The notes: a model not told the origin generated them from the sequence alone. 64,000 bases of DNA from Pseudomonas putida (GCF_001636055.1 NZ_CP011789.1:3720001-3784000); one strand, 5' to 3'; shown: positions 26,749-36,169, counted from the stretch's first letter. Translations and numbers: made by a program.

Positions 26749-28938
26749 TCAGCCCGCCGCCCGGGCTCGCGCCGCATGCAGCTTCTTGTAGCTCTCGACC
26801 AGACGCAGGTGGCGGTCCAGACCTTCAAGTTTCAGGCTGGTTGGGGTCAGCCCATAGAAACGCACGCTGCCGTCCACCGAGCCGAGTGCCGCGTCCATGC
26901 GCTCATTGCCGAACATGCGCCGGAAGTTGGAAACGTAGTCGTCCATCTCCAGCTCGTCGTCCAGCACTACTTCCAGCACCACGTTCAGCGCCTGGTAGAA
27001 CAGCCCGCGCTCGACGGTGTTGTCGTTGAACTGCAGGAACATCTCCACCAGTTCCTTGGCCTCCTCGAAACGCTGCAGCGCCAGTTGGATCAGCAGCTTG
27101 AGCTCGAGGATAGTCAGCTGGCCCCACACCGTGTTGTCGTCGAACTCGACGCCGATCAGCGTGGTGATGGTGGTGTATTCGTCCACCTCGACCTGTTCCA
27201 GGCGCTTGTACAACAACTTCAGCGAGCGGCTGTCGAGGTTGTGCAGGTTGAGGATGTCGGCTCGGAAGCCCAGCGCGCGGTTGGTGTTGTCCCAGATCAG
27301 GTCCTCGACCGGATAGATTTCAGAATAGCCCGGCACCAGGATGCGGCAAGCGGTGGCACCGAGGTCGTCGTACACCGCCATGTACGCCTCCTTGCCCAGC
27401 CCTTCCAGAATGCCGAACAGCGTCTGCGCCTCCTGCTCGTTGGAGTCTTCGCCCTGGCCCGAGAAGTCCCACTCGACGAACTCGAAGTCGGCCTTGGCAC
27501 TGAAGAAGCGCCACGACACTACGCCGCTGGAGTCGATGAAATGCTCGACGAAGTTGTTCGGCTCGGTCAACGCGTGGCTTTCGAAAGTCGGTTGAGGCAG
27601 ATCGTTCAAACCCTCGAAGCTGCGACCCTGGAGCAATTCGGTGAGGCTGCGCTCCAGCGCCACTTCAAAGCTTGGATGCGCGCCGAACGAGGCGAACACC
27701 CCGCCGGTGCGCGGGTTCATGAGGGTCACGCACATCACCGGGAACTCGCCGCCCAGCGAGGCATCCTTCACCAGCACCGGGAAGCCCTGCTGCTCCAGCC
27801 CCTGGATACCGGCGACGATGCCCGGGTACTTGGCCAGCACCTCTTGCGGCACGTCCGGCAGGCACAGTTCGCCTTCGAGGATTTCGCGCTTGACCGCCCG
27901 CTCGAAGATTTCCGACAGGCACTGCACCTGGGCTTCGGCCAGGGTGTTGCCGGCGCTCATGCCGTTGCTCAGGTAGAGGTTTTCGATCAGGTTGGACGGG
28001 AAATACACCGTCTGCCCGTCGGACTGGCGCACGAACGGCAGCGAGCAGATGCCCCGGGCCTTGTTGCCCGAGTTGGTGTCGTACAGGTGCGAGCCGCGCA
28101 GTTCGCCATCGGGGTTGAAGATCTCCAGGCAGTACTCGTCGAGGATCTCCTGCGGCAGCGCGTCCTTCGGGCCAGGCATGAACCACTGCTCGTTCGGGTA
28201 GTGCACGAACGGTGCGTTGGCGATGTCCTCGCCCCAGTACTGATCGTTATAGAAGAAGTTGCAGTTCAAGCGCTCGATGAACTCGCCCAGTGCCGAGGCC
28301 AGCGCAGCTTCCTTGGTGGCGCCCTTGCCGTTGGTGAAGCACATCGGCGACTGCGCGTCGCGCACGTGCAGCGACCAGACGTTGGGCACGATGTTGCGCC
28401 AGGAGGCGATCTCGATCTTCATCCCCAGATCGGCCAGGATCGCCGACATGTTGGCGATGGTCTGCTCCAGCGGCAGGTCCTTGCCGGGAATGTAGGTGGT
28501 GGTGTCGGACACCGGCATCAGCAGCCCCTGGGCATCGGCGTCGAGGTTGTCGACCTCCTCGATGATGAACTCGGGGCCGGTCTGCACCACTTTCTTCACG
28601 GTGCAACGGTCGATGGAGCGCAGGATGCCCTGGCGGTCCTTCTCGCTGATATCCTCAGGCAGCTCGACCTGGATCTTGAAGATCTGGTTGTAGCGGTTTT
28701 CCGGGTCGACGATGTTGTTTTGCGACAGGCGAATGTTTTCGGTGGGGATGTCGCGGGTCTGGCAGTAGAGCTTGACGAAGTACGCCGCGCACAGCGCCGA
28801 GGAAGCCAGGAAGTAGTCGAACGGACCAGGCGCCGAGCCATCGCCCTTGTAGCGAATGGGCTGATCGGCGATCACCGTGAAGTCGTCGAACTTGGCTTCA
28901 AGTCGGAGATTGTCGAGAAAATTGACCTTGATTTCCAT
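26749..28938 (-). CDS. OsmC domain-YcaO domain fusion protein
   Basis: 729 residues. Residues 1-140 form an OsmC-like domain with the redox Cys region 'FLASSALCAAYFVKLYCQTRD'. Residues from about 180 to 560 are a YcaO domain similar to E. coli YcaO, including 'GKGATKEAALASALGEFIERL' and 'CLSEIFERAVKREI', where the ATP-binding Glu residues lie. The C-terminal helical part resembles the TPR-like tail of E. coli YcaO. YcaO activates backbone amides with ATP; the E. coli protein is linked to methylthiolation of ribosomal protein S12. The OsmC part suggests a thiol or persulfide role. The terminator downstream is clear. Confidence 0.88.
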   Translation of the reverse strand: MEIKVNFLDNLRLEAKFDDFTVIADQPIRYKGDGSAPGPFDYFLASSALCAAYFVKLYCQTRDIPTENIRLSQNNIVDPENRYNQIFKIQVELPEDISEKDRQGILRSIDRCTVKKVVQTGPEFIIEEVDNLDADAQGLLMPVSDTTTYIPGKDLPLEQTIANMSAILADLGMKIEIASWRNIVPNVWSLHVRDAQSPMCFTNGKGATKEAALASALGEFIERLNCNFFYNDQYWGEDIANAPFVHYPNEQWFMPGPKDALPQEILDEYCLEIFNPDGELRGSHLYDTNSGNKARGICSLPFVRQSDGQTVYFPSNLIENLYLSNGMSAGNTLAEAQVQCLSEIFERAVKREILEGELCLPDVPQEVLAKYPGIVAGIQGLEQQGFPVLVKDASLGGEFPVMCVTLMNPRTGGVFASFGAHPSFEVALERSLTELLQGRSFEGLNDLPQPTFESHALTEPNNFVEHFIDSSGVVSWRFFSAKADFEFVEWDFSGQGEDSNEQEAQTLFGILEGLGKEAYMAVYDDLGATACRILVPGYSEIYPVEDLIWDNTNRALGFRADILNLHNLDSRSLKLLYKRLEQVEVDEYTTITTLIGVEFDDNTVWGQLTILELKLLIQLALQRFEEAKELVEMFLQFNDNTVERGLFYQALNVVLEVVLDDELEMDDYVSNFRRMFGNERMDAALGSVDGSVRFYGLTPTSLKLEGLDRHLRLVESYKKLHAARARAAG

Positions 28939-29023
28939 GCGGGCACACCAGCGCGTAAAACGAAATGGGCGCCATTATCCGGTTTTTTCGCTGGGAAGTC
29001 TTGCCGCAGCCACACCGCCCTGA

Positions 29024-29842
29024 TCAAGGCGCCGCCACGTTCTCCTGCTGCTGGCGCCAAAGCGCCAGGTTTCGTGCAACCAGGCGCTGCGGCAAATCGC
29101 TGGACACGATCTCCCTCATCTTCGCGGCCAGTTGCTCGCGCAACTGTGGCCGGTTGCACGGCGAGTCGTGGGACATCGCCAGGTACAGCCCCTCGCTGGA
29201 CACCGGAGGCTCGAGCACCTGCACCTGCTCGTCGACCTTCAGCACGCGCGCCAGGGCCATGCCTGGAAACTGCTCGAAGATCACATAGTCGCTACGCTTG
29301 TGCAGCAGCTTCTCGAACGCCTGCCTGGCGCCGGGCACTGCCTCCAGGTTGAGGTTGGTCCGGGCGAACTCGTCGAACTGCTCGCCATGGCTGTTGTTGA
29401 CCAGTACCCCACCCTTGAGCCCGCGCAGATCGTCCCAGCCTTTATAGGCGAAAGCGCTGTCGCTGCGCACCCATACCACGCTTGGGGTGTGCAGGAACGG
29501 CGGCTCGATGAAGTTCACCTCGTTCTGCCGCGCGCGGGTCAGGAAGTAGCCCGCCAGAAGATCGACCCGCCCGGTACGCACTTCTTCCTGGGCGCGTCCC
29601 CAGGGCCCGGAATACTTCACGTCCACATCCAGCCCCAGCTCATCTGCCATGTACTTGAGCAGATCGGCATTGGCCCCGACGAGGTGCTGCGGGTCCTGCG
29701 GGTCACGCCACAGGTACGGTGGATACTCGGGGTTGCCGGTGGCGGTCAGGCGCGTGCAGTCATCGACCGCCAGCGCCACCTGCGGCAATACCGCGAAGGT
29801 CAGCGACAGCAGCAAGGCCCGACAGGAACGGCGCTCGATCAT
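29024..29842 (-). CDS. Amino-acid-type periplasmic binding protein (SBP_bac_3)
   Basis: 272 residues with a signal peptide ending 'VALAVDDC'. The fold signature includes 'LTATGNPEYPPYLWRD', 'GANADLLKYMADELGLDVD' and 'GRVDLLAGYFLTRAR', as in polar amino-acid binding proteins. No permease or ATPase lies nearby, so it may feed a distant transporter or act as a sensor. It is divergent from the PAS-GGDEF gene. Confidence 0.83.
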   Translation of the reverse strand: MIERRSCRALLLSLTFAVLPQVALAVDDCTRLTATGNPEYPPYLWRDPQDPQHLVGANADLLKYMADELGLDVDVKYSGPWGRAQEEVRTGRVDLLAGYFLTRARQNEVNFIEPPFLHTPSVVWVRSDSAFAYKGWDDLRGLKGGVLVNNSHGEQFDEFARTNLNLEAVPGARQAFEKLLHKRSDYVIFEQFPGMALARVLKVDEQVQVLEPPVSSEGLYLAMSHDSPCNRPQLREQLAAKMREIVSSDLPQRLVARNLALWRQQQENVAAP

Positions 29843-30189
29843 TGGTGGCCCTCGTCTGAATAGAACAGCAGGGAAAAAGCGATGACTGACCGACAGGCGA
29901 CATGAACAGCGACAGGCTTAACACAGTCTGGACCAGAAACCGTCAGCTGCCAGCAATGGCAGCTGCAAGATGCCATTCGTCGGCGCATCATGCCATCACC
30001 GAACCCGTTCGGCTGCACCTGCCCCTATTTTTCAACGCCCTGCTGGCCATAACGGTCAGACCCTGTAGGCTGTGCTGTGGCCGCGAACGATCGGCCGGTA
30101 CCGCCCGGGTGCCGGGCGCGCGCAGGATGACTCGTCGGCCCTTCTGCGATCTGGCCCTGATCGAGCCTTACGACCCGGACACCCGCACC
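29843..30189. other. 347-bp gap between the binding protein and the diguanylate cyclase
   Basis: Holds the divergent promoters by position. A plus-strand frame is open through much of it (from 29902) and an alternative ATG for the cyclase lies at 30127, but no domain is seen there. No repeat or RNA gene was recognised. Confidence 0.4.
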
Positions 30190-31053
30190 ATGCCCGTCGA
30201 CCTGCAAGCGCTCTATCCCAAGTTGATCCACCTGATGCTCGACACCGTCTTCGTGGTCGACCAGGACGACCAGATCGTGTTCGTCAGCGATGCCTGCCAA
30301 GCGCTGCTGGGCTACCGCGCCGAGGAGCTCATCGGCACGCCGATCACGCATTACATGCACCCCGACGACCTGCCCGCCACTCGGGCCTCGATCGTCCGGG
30401 TCATGTCCGGCCAGGCGCATTTCGATTTTCGCAACCGCTACATCCGCAAGGATGGCGGTGTCGTCCATATCCTCTGGGCGGCGTTCTGGTCAGAAGAGGT
30501 CGGCGCACGCATCGGCGTGGCGCGCAACGTCACCGCCCTCACCGAGGCCGAAGAAGAGCTGCGCTTTCTCGCCCACCACGACCCGCTGACCCGGCTGGCC
30601 AATCGCACCCTGTTCAACAGCCGCCTGGACGCTGCGTTGAAGGCGGCGCAGCAGCACGGCGATACCCTGGCGCTGCTATTCGTCGACATCGACGACTTCA
30701 AGGAAATCAACGACACCCACGGCCACAGTGCCGGCGACCGCGTGCTGCGCCTGGTGGCCCAGCGCCTGGAGCGCTGTGCCGGCGCGCATGCCACGGTAGC
30801 GCGGGTGGGCGGCGACGAGTTCGCCATCCTGCTCACCGACCTGCCGTCGCGCAGCGCCGTATTCGACAAGGTCACACAGATCCTGGCCGTCATGGTCGAG
30901 CCGCTGGATGCCGACTTCGGCGGCCTCGCCATGCCGACCTGCAGCATCGGCGTCGCCTGCTACCCCGCCGACGGGCGCGATGCCGATGCCCTGCTCAGCC
31001 ATGCTGACGGCGAGATGTACCGGGTCAAGCGGCGTCGGTCGCAAGCGGGTTGA
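30190..31053 (+). CDS. PAS-GGDEF diguanylate cyclase
   Basis: 287 residues from ATG 30190 ('MPVDLQALYPKLIHLMLDTVFVV'). PAS domain about residues 15-125 ('AEELIGTPITHYMHPDD'), GGDEF domain about 130-285 with an intact 'ARVGGDEFAIL' active site. It should make cyclic-di-GMP in response to a signal sensed by the PAS domain; no membrane segments, so cytosolic. There is no EAL domain. The upstream ATG at 30127 cannot be excluded. Confidence 0.88.
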   Translation: MPVDLQALYPKLIHLMLDTVFVVDQDDQIVFVSDACQALLGYRAEELIGTPITHYMHPDDLPATRASIVRVMSGQAHFDFRNRYIRKDGGVVHILWAAFWSEEVGARIGVARNVTALTEAEEELRFLAHHDPLTRLANRTLFNSRLDAALKAAQQHGDTLALLFVDIDDFKEINDTHGHSAGDRVLRLVAQRLERCAGAHATVARVGGDEFAILLTDLPSRSAVFDKVTQILAVMVEPLDADFGGLAMPTCSIGVACYPADGRDADALLSHADGEMYRVKRRRSQAG

Positions 31054-31142
31054 GACACTGACTCAAGCGCAAGAATCTGCAAGTGCTTCTTCCGCTCGTT
31101 GCCTAGACTGGCCGCACCCGCCCAGCCCCTCAAGGTTTGCAG

Positions 31143-31931
31143 ATGTCCCTGATCACCGTGGCCTACGCCCAATGGCCAGAAGGCCTGACCCCTGACAGGC
31201 CGCAGTGGCAACAGATCGCCGAGCAGGTTCGTGCCGCCGAGGCCGATCTGCTGATTACCAACGAAATGCCCTTCGGCCCCTGGCTGGCCGAGCACGCCAC
31301 CTTCGACGCTCAGGCTGCGCAGCACAGTGTGGCCCTGCATGAATCCGCCCTCGGCGCCCTGGCCAGGCTCGACGTACCTGCCGTGCTGTCGAGCAGGCCG
31401 CTGCTCGCGGACGGGCGCCTGATCAACGAAGCCTTCGTGCTGGATGCCACAGGCTACCGCTTCGTCCACCAGAAACACTTCTTCCCCGAGGAGCCGGGCT
31501 TTCATGAGCAGACCTGGTTCACCACCGTCGAGCCAGGGTTCGAGGTGATCGAGGTGGGCAAGCTCCAGCTCGGTGTGTTGCTGTGTACCGAGTTGATGTT
31601 CAACGAACGCGCCCGCCACTACGGACGCGATGGTGCCGACCTGATCGCCGTCCCCCGCGCCTCCGGCACCGACTATCGCTACTGGGATTGCGCCGCCGCG
31701 ATGGCCGCGATCGTTTCCGGCGCCTACGTGATCAGCGCCAACCGCACCGGGCAGGCTGCACAGGGTCAGCGCTTTGGCGGCCACGGCATGGCGTACTCCC
31801 CCGCGGGCCAGCCACTGGCCGTCGCCGCCCAGGCTGACGACCACGCCTTGTTGCAGGTTGTACGGATTGACCTGGAGCAGGCTCGGCGACAGAAATACGA
31901 GTACCCGTGTTATCTGCAGAATGTCGATTGA
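31143..31931 (+). CDS. Carbon-nitrogen hydrolase (nitrilase superfamily)
   Basis: 262 residues from ATG 31143. The Glu-Lys-Cys triad is visible: Glu in 'ITNEMPFG', Lys in 'HQKHFFPEE', Cys in 'LLCTELMFNERAR'. The reaction is hydrolysis of an amide or nitrile C-N bond in the cytosol. Substrate unknown; close relatives include N-carbamoyl amidases and plant-type omega-amidases. Confidence 0.85.
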   Translation: MSLITVAYAQWPEGLTPDRPQWQQIAEQVRAAEADLLITNEMPFGPWLAEHATFDAQAAQHSVALHESALGALARLDVPAVLSSRPLLADGRLINEAFVLDATGYRFVHQKHFFPEEPGFHEQTWFTTVEPGFEVIEVGKLQLGVLLCTELMFNERARHYGRDGADLIAVPRASGTDYRYWDCAAAMAAIVSGAYVISANRTGQAAQGQRFGGHGMAYSPAGQPLAVAAQADDHALLQVVRIDLEQARRQKYEYPCYLQNVD

Positions 31932-32024
31932 AATCCCGGGCCTTCGCACACGAGGTACACCACTCGAGCCTGATTATCACAAGCATGTGCACGTGCGACT
32001 GGTCCGCCCAGCACATTGATGTAA

Positions 32025-32050
32025 AAGCCCCTCCCTGCAAGGAGGGGCTT
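32025..32050 (-). terminator. Strong hairpin terminator
   Basis: AAGCCCCTCC/GGAGGGGCTT, a perfect 10-bp stem with a 6-nt loop. On the minus strand it is followed by 'ttttac', placing it as the terminator of the 43-aa gene whose stop is at 32056; it could also stop transcripts from the nitrilase side. Confidence 0.75.
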
Positions 32051-32055
32051 CAGAA

Positions 32056-32187
32056 TCATTTACCTTTCTTGTGATTGTGCTCTTTTAGATCTGGATGCTT
32101 CGGATGGTTCTCTGGAGTAACACGACGACGCTGATCCTCTTTGCCAGTTGATTCAGCGATCGGTTTCGGTCCAGGTTTGATGCTCAT
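32056..32187 (-). CDS. 43-residue basic protein
   Basis: Short gene with a good ribosome binding site ('gaaggagcaagtgac') and its own terminator. The product is 'MSIKPGPKPIAESTGKED', then a charged tail rich in His and Lys ending 'EHNHKKGK'. It is hydrophilic with no membrane segment. I do not recognise the family. The combination of start signal, terminator and codon use supports a real gene. Confidence 0.6.
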   Translation of the reverse strand: MSIKPGPKPIAESTGKEDQRRRVTPENHPKHPDLKEHNHKKGK

Positions 32188-32294
32188 GTCACTTGCTCCT
32201 TCAATGGATTTGTAAAAGGTCCTTGACCCATGGCCGTGTAGGCACCAGACATGGGCACTTTGACACCATAGCTGCTATTCAAATACTTGCATGT

Positions 32295-33077
32295 TCAATC
32301 GCCACGCAAGTGAACCCCCAACCCCTCCTCCCCCGGTGCCAGCTCTGGCCTCAAGGTCAATTCGGGAATCAGGTAGTCCCCGCCATTCTGGCGTCGATAA
32401 GGGATCGGCGTATCGACCCACAAACCATCAAGGCGCCGCTCCAGTTGCACGCAGGCATCGACGAATGCTGCATCGTCGATGCGGCTGGTGCGATGGAGTA
32501 CGAACGGCGGCAGCACCTCGAACCCCGGATAGAACAGGATGCCGTGCTGGATGGGGAAAAGGATCGCCTCCAGTGGGCCATTGATGCCCCGCGGCGCGTA
32601 GTGCGAGGCCCAGCCACCGGTCGTGACCATCAGCATGGCGCGCTTGCCGGCCATGCTGCCTTCACCGTAGCGGTCGCCCCAGTGCTGATCGGAGTGTTCG
32701 CCCACACCGTAGGCGAAGCCATAGGCATAGACCCGCTCGACCCAACCCTTGAGGATTGCCGGCAGGCCGAACCACCACAGCGGGAACTGCAGGATCACCG
32801 CATCGGCCCAGCGCAGTTTCTCCTGCTCCTGCGCGATGTCGGCACTCTGCGTGCCATCGGCGAAGGCCTGGCGTGAATCTTCCGAAACCCGAAAACGCAC
32901 GCCGGGTTGGCCGGCGGTATTGTCGCTGGCATCGATCAGCGGCTTGAAGGCCATGGCGTAGAGGTCCGAAACCTGCACGACGTGACCCTGGCGCTGCAGG
33001 TGCGCAACCGCATGGTCCTTGAGCGAGCCGTTGAGCGAGCGAGGTTCGGGGTGGGCGTAGACGATCAGCACATTCAT
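32295..33077 (-). CDS. NAD(P)H-dependent quinone/flavin oxidoreductase (flavodoxin-like fold)
   Basis: 260 residues from ATG 33077 ('MNVLIVYAHPEPRSLNGSLK'), the start of the MdaB/KefF/NQO1-like family. FMN/FAD-binding segments 'QFPLWWFGLPAILKGWVERVY' and 'VTTGGWASHYAPRGING' are present. It reduces quinones or nitro/azo compounds by two electrons in the cytosol. It diverges from the LysR gene at 33163, its likely regulator. Confidence 0.87.
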   Translation of the reverse strand: MNVLIVYAHPEPRSLNGSLKDHAVAHLQRQGHVVQVSDLYAMAFKPLIDASDNTAGQPGVRFRVSEDSRQAFADGTQSADIAQEQEKLRWADAVILQFPLWWFGLPAILKGWVERVYAYGFAYGVGEHSDQHWGDRYGEGSMAGKRAMLMVTTGGWASHYAPRGINGPLEAILFPIQHGILFYPGFEVLPPFVLHRTSRIDDAAFVDACVQLERRLDGLWVDTPIPYRRQNGGDYLIPELTLRPELAPGEEGLGVHLRGD

Positions 33078-33125
33078 GGTGGCACTCCGTAAAGGGATGC
33101 GAGCCATGATGGGCGGCCGCACGGT

Positions 33126-33149
33126 ATAGTTGAAATGAATATCCACTAT
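33126..33149. promoter_or_regulatory. Candidate LysR operator between oxidoreductase and LysR genes
   Basis: Inverted repeat ATAGT-N14-ACTAT in the 85-bp divergent gap, 13 bp before the GTG start of the LysR gene. The position fits autoregulation and control of the oxidoreductase. Confidence 0.45.
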
Positions 33150-33162
33150 TCCAGGTATTGCC

Positions 33163-34068
33163 GTGTACGATTCCCTGCGTCGCCTCGACCTCAACCTGCT
33201 GGTGACCCTCGACGCCCTGCTCAGCGAGCACAATGTGACGCGCGCGGCGCAGCGCCTGCATCTGGCACAACCAACCGTCAGCGTGCAGCTGGCGCGGCTG
33301 CGCGAGCTGCTTGAAGACCCGCTGCTGCTACCCGGACCGAGGGGCATGCGCCCGACCGCGCGGGCAGACGCCTTGCGCGCACCGTTGCGCCAGGCGCTGG
33401 AGGCGTTGCAGCTTGCCATCGCTGCGCCGCAACCCTTCGACCCGGCCGCCGCCCGCCAGACCTGGCGTGTGGCCGCCACCGACTACAGTGCCTCGACCAT
33501 CCTGCTGCCCGCCCTGGCCAGGCTACGCAGCGCCGCCCCGGGCACACGCCTGGCGGTGCTCGACCTGCAGCCTTCGGCCCTGCTCCGCCAGGCCGAGCTC
33601 GGCGAGATCGACATGGCCTTTCACATTGCCCGGCAGGTGCCGGCAGAGCTGCGCCAGCGCAGCCTGTTCGTCGAGCGCTACGTGCTGGTCGGCCGAGTCG
33701 ACCATCCAGGGCTCAGGCGCAAGCCGACACTCAAGCAGTTCTGTGCGCTGGAGCAGGTGATCGTCTCACCCGACGGCGGCGGCTTCCATGGCCCTACGGA
33801 CGCCGCGCTAGCCGCGCAAGGACTCGCGCGCAACGTGGTGCTGTCGGTGCCGCATTTCATGCTGCTGGCGGCGGTGCTGGTCGGCTCGGACCTAGTAGCC
33901 ATGCTTCCGCAGCGGCTGGTGGTCAGCGACCCCAGGCTCAAGGTGGTAGAGGCGCCCCTGGCGGTGCAGGGATTCGAGATGCTGATGCTGTGGCCGGAGC
34001 GGGTACATCGGGACCCAGGGCATCGCTGGCTGCGGCAGGTTATTGTCGATGCTCTGCAGCAGAACTAG
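33163..34068 (+). CDS. LysR-family regulator of the quinone reductase
   Basis: 301 residues from GTG 33163. HTH 'NVTRAAQRLHLAQPTVSVQLARLRELLED', of the NodD/NahR-like branch that starts with 'LRRLDLNLLVTLDALL'. The divergent gene is a flavin oxidoreductase, a common partner that is induced by quinone-like or aromatic compounds. Its stop overlaps that of the convergent LysR fragment by 4 nt. Confidence 0.9.
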   Translation: MYDSLRRLDLNLLVTLDALLSEHNVTRAAQRLHLAQPTVSVQLARLRELLEDPLLLPGPRGMRPTARADALRAPLRQALEALQLAIAAPQPFDPAAARQTWRVAATDYSASTILLPALARLRSAAPGTRLAVLDLQPSALLRQAELGEIDMAFHIARQVPAELRQRSLFVERYVLVGRVDHPGLRRKPTLKQFCALEQVIVSPDGGGFHGPTDAALAAQGLARNVVLSVPHFMLLAAVLVGSDLVAMLPQRLVVSDPRLKVVEAPLAVQGFEMLMLWPERVHRDPGHRWLRQVIVDALQQN

Positions 34069-34560
34069 TTGACACGCGGGGCGGCCAGAAACGCCGACAG
34101 CGCCGCCCCCAGCGCCTCGAACACCAGGCCAATCCGCCGAACCCGTCGCAGATCGCCGTGCATTGCCACCCAGACATCCACCGAAAATGCCACGGCCTGC
34201 GGCAACACCCTCACCAGCCCATGCCGCCGCGCCAGTTGCTCGGCACACACCCCAACCCCCACACCAGCCCTGAGTGCCGCGAACTGGGCGAGGTGATCGT
34301 CGGTGCGCAGCGCCATGCGTTCCGGCACACAGATAAAGCCGTTCTGCTCGAGAAACATCACTTCAGCAAGGTTGCGATCAGGCCCGATCAGCGGATAGCG
34401 CGCAAGGTCTGCATGGGTGTTCGGCACGCCATGGCGCAGCAGCAGCTCAGGGGTCGCATACAGGCCTATCCGCAGGTCCCCCACATGCCGGGTGACCACT
34501 GCCGCCTCGGTAGGCCTGCGAATCCGCACCGCCACGTCAGACTCCTGCAGTGCCAGGGCC
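34065..34560 (-). pseudogene. LysR gene lacking its DNA-binding half
   Basis: The frame encodes only the inducer-binding domain: from 'LQESDVAVRIRRPTEA' through 'GVGVGVCAEQLARRHGLVRVLPQ' to a normal C-terminus. Upstream it remains open past 34560, but there is no HTH; the GFA gene occupies that place on the other strand. About 140 N-terminal residues are missing, so it cannot act as a regulator. The 5' boundary is approximate. Confidence 0.75.
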
Positions 34561-34576
34561 TCAAGAGGTCCGTTGC

Positions 34577-35011
34577 ATGAAGATTCAAGGTGGGTGCCGT
34601 TGCGGGCAGGTGACGTTCGAATCCGATCACCCCGCGATCATGACCAGCGCCTGTCATTGCACGGGCTGCCAGAAGATGTCGGGCAGTGTGTTCTCGCTGA
34701 CGGCGCTGTTCCCAGCCGAAGGGTTCAGGGTCACGCGCGGGGCGCCGGTGCCTGGAGGTCTTCGGGGCGCAACCCGTCATGAGTTCTGCCCCCACTGCAT
34801 GAGCTGGCTGTTCACCCGGCCCGCCGGTAACGACGCGGTCGTGGGCGTGCGCAGCAGCCTGCTGGAAAACCCGCAGCACTACGCACCGTTCATGGAAACC
34901 TGGACACAGGAGAAGCTGCCATGGGCCTGTACCGGTGCTGTCGTCAGCTTCGAAGGCTTTCCCGACCCACAGGATTATCCGGCGTTGATGGCACGGTTCG
35001 CGCAGCGCTGA
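34577..35011 (+). CDS. GFA-family (glutathione-dependent formaldehyde-activating fold) protein
   Basis: 144 residues. Zinc-binding cysteines appear in the family order: 'GGCRCGQV', 'CHCTGCQK' and 'FCPHCMSW'. These small zinc proteins are annotated as formaldehyde-activating or centromere-V-like; the real activity of most is unknown. It begins where the truncated LysR gene ends, so it marks the junction of a past rearrangement. Confidence 0.87.
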   Translation: MKIQGGCRCGQVTFESDHPAIMTSACHCTGCQKMSGSVFSLTALFPAEGFRVTRGAPVPGGLRGATRHEFCPHCMSWLFTRPAGNDAVVGVRSSLLENPQHYAPFMETWTQEKLPWACTGAVVSFEGFPDPQDYPALMARFAQR

Positions 35012-35179
35012 CCTGCTGCCCCTTCAACTGTTCGCCCTGCAACAGCAGGGCAACACTTTGCCCGCCTCACCACAGCTGTCAGCCCCGATTTGCTCCTGCG
35101 CCTACGCAGAACAAGGGCCTGGCGAGATGGCACGCTGCCTGCAACCGGTCCTGATCCCTCTTCTCGACTGGATCGCCCC

Positions 35180-36169
35180 ATGCGTCTGTTTGCCCAAGCC
35201 CTGCCCAGCGCCCTGAAGTCGCTGTCTATTGCCGGCCTCGTTGCCCTGGCCTTCAATCCCGTCGCCCACGCCGAAACCGTGCCCAAGGAAGTCCGCCTGG
35301 ACTACGCCTACTACTCCCCCGTAAGCCTGGTGCTCAAGCATTTCGGGTGGTTGGAAAAAGCCCTGCCTGACTCCAAGGTCACCTGGGTGTTCAGCCAGGG
35401 CAGCAACCGCTCGCTGGAATACCTCAACAGCGGCGGTGCCGACTTCGGCTCTTCGGCCAGCCTCTCGGCGGTGCTGGCCCGGGCCAACGGCAGCCCGATC
35501 AAGTCGGTGTACGTCTACAGCCGCGCCGAATGGACCGCGCTGGTGGTGGCCAAGGACTCGCCGCTGAAGACACTCGACGACCTCAAGGGCAAGAAGATCG
35601 CCGCCACAAAAGGTACCGACCCGTACCTGTTCACCCTGCGTGCACTGGAAAAGGCCGGGCTGAAAAAGGACGACGTCGAGCTCTTGCACCTGCAGCACCC
35701 CGATGGCCGCACCGCACTGGAGAAAGGCGATGTCGATGCCTGGGCCGGCCTCGATCCGCACATGGCTGCCAGCGAACTGCAAGCCGGCTCACGCCTGCTG
35801 TACCGCAACAAGGACTTCAACAGCTATGGCGTGGTCAGTGTCACCGAGACCTTCGCCAAGCAGCATCCACAAACCATCGCCACGGTGATCAAGGCCTACG
35901 AGCAGGCCCGCCACTGGGCAGTCGCACACCCGGACGAGTTCGCCCGCCTGCTGGCCGATGAATCCAAGCTCCCGCTGGATGTGGCCAAGCTGCAGCTGTC
36001 GCGTACCGACCTCTCGGCACCGCAACTGACCGAACAGGACGTAGCAGCCTCCAAGGCCGCGGCGCCGATCCTGGTGTCGGAGGAGCTGGTCAAGCGTGGC
36101 GCCGACGTCAACGCCGTGATCGACCAGCTGATCGACCCGTCCTTCGGCAAGGCCAGCATCGAGCGATGA
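35180..36169 (+). CDS. Aliphatic sulfonate-type ABC binding protein (SsuA-like)
   Basis: 329 residues from ATG 35180, with a signal peptide ending 'PVAHAETV'. 'DYAYYSPVSLVLKHFGWLE' and 'VTWVFSQGSNRSLEYLNSGGADFGSSAS' are typical of the SsuA/TauA/NrtA group. It binds a sulfonate or similar anion in the periplasm for the permease and ATPase encoded just downstream. The stop overlaps the permease start (ATGA). Confidence 0.85.
   Translation: MRLFAQALPSALKSLSIAGLVALAFNPVAHAETVPKEVRLDYAYYSPVSLVLKHFGWLEKALPDSKVTWVFSQGSNRSLEYLNSGGADFGSSASLSAVLARANGSPIKSVYVYSRAEWTALVVAKDSPLKTLDDLKGKKIAATKGTDPYLFTLRALEKAGLKKDDVELLHLQHPDGRTALEKGDVDAWAGLDPHMAASELQAGSRLLYRNKDFNSYGVVSVTETFAKQHPQTIATVIKAYEQARHWAVAHPDEFARLLADESKLPLDVAKLQLSRTDLSAPQLTEQDVAASKAAAPILVSEELVKRGADVNAVIDQLIDPSFGKASIER

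Noticed and set aside
26668..29352. 894-codon open frame antisense to the OsmC-YcaO gene
   Set aside because: It mirrors a gene with clear domains, start and terminator; no domain is visible in the antisense product.
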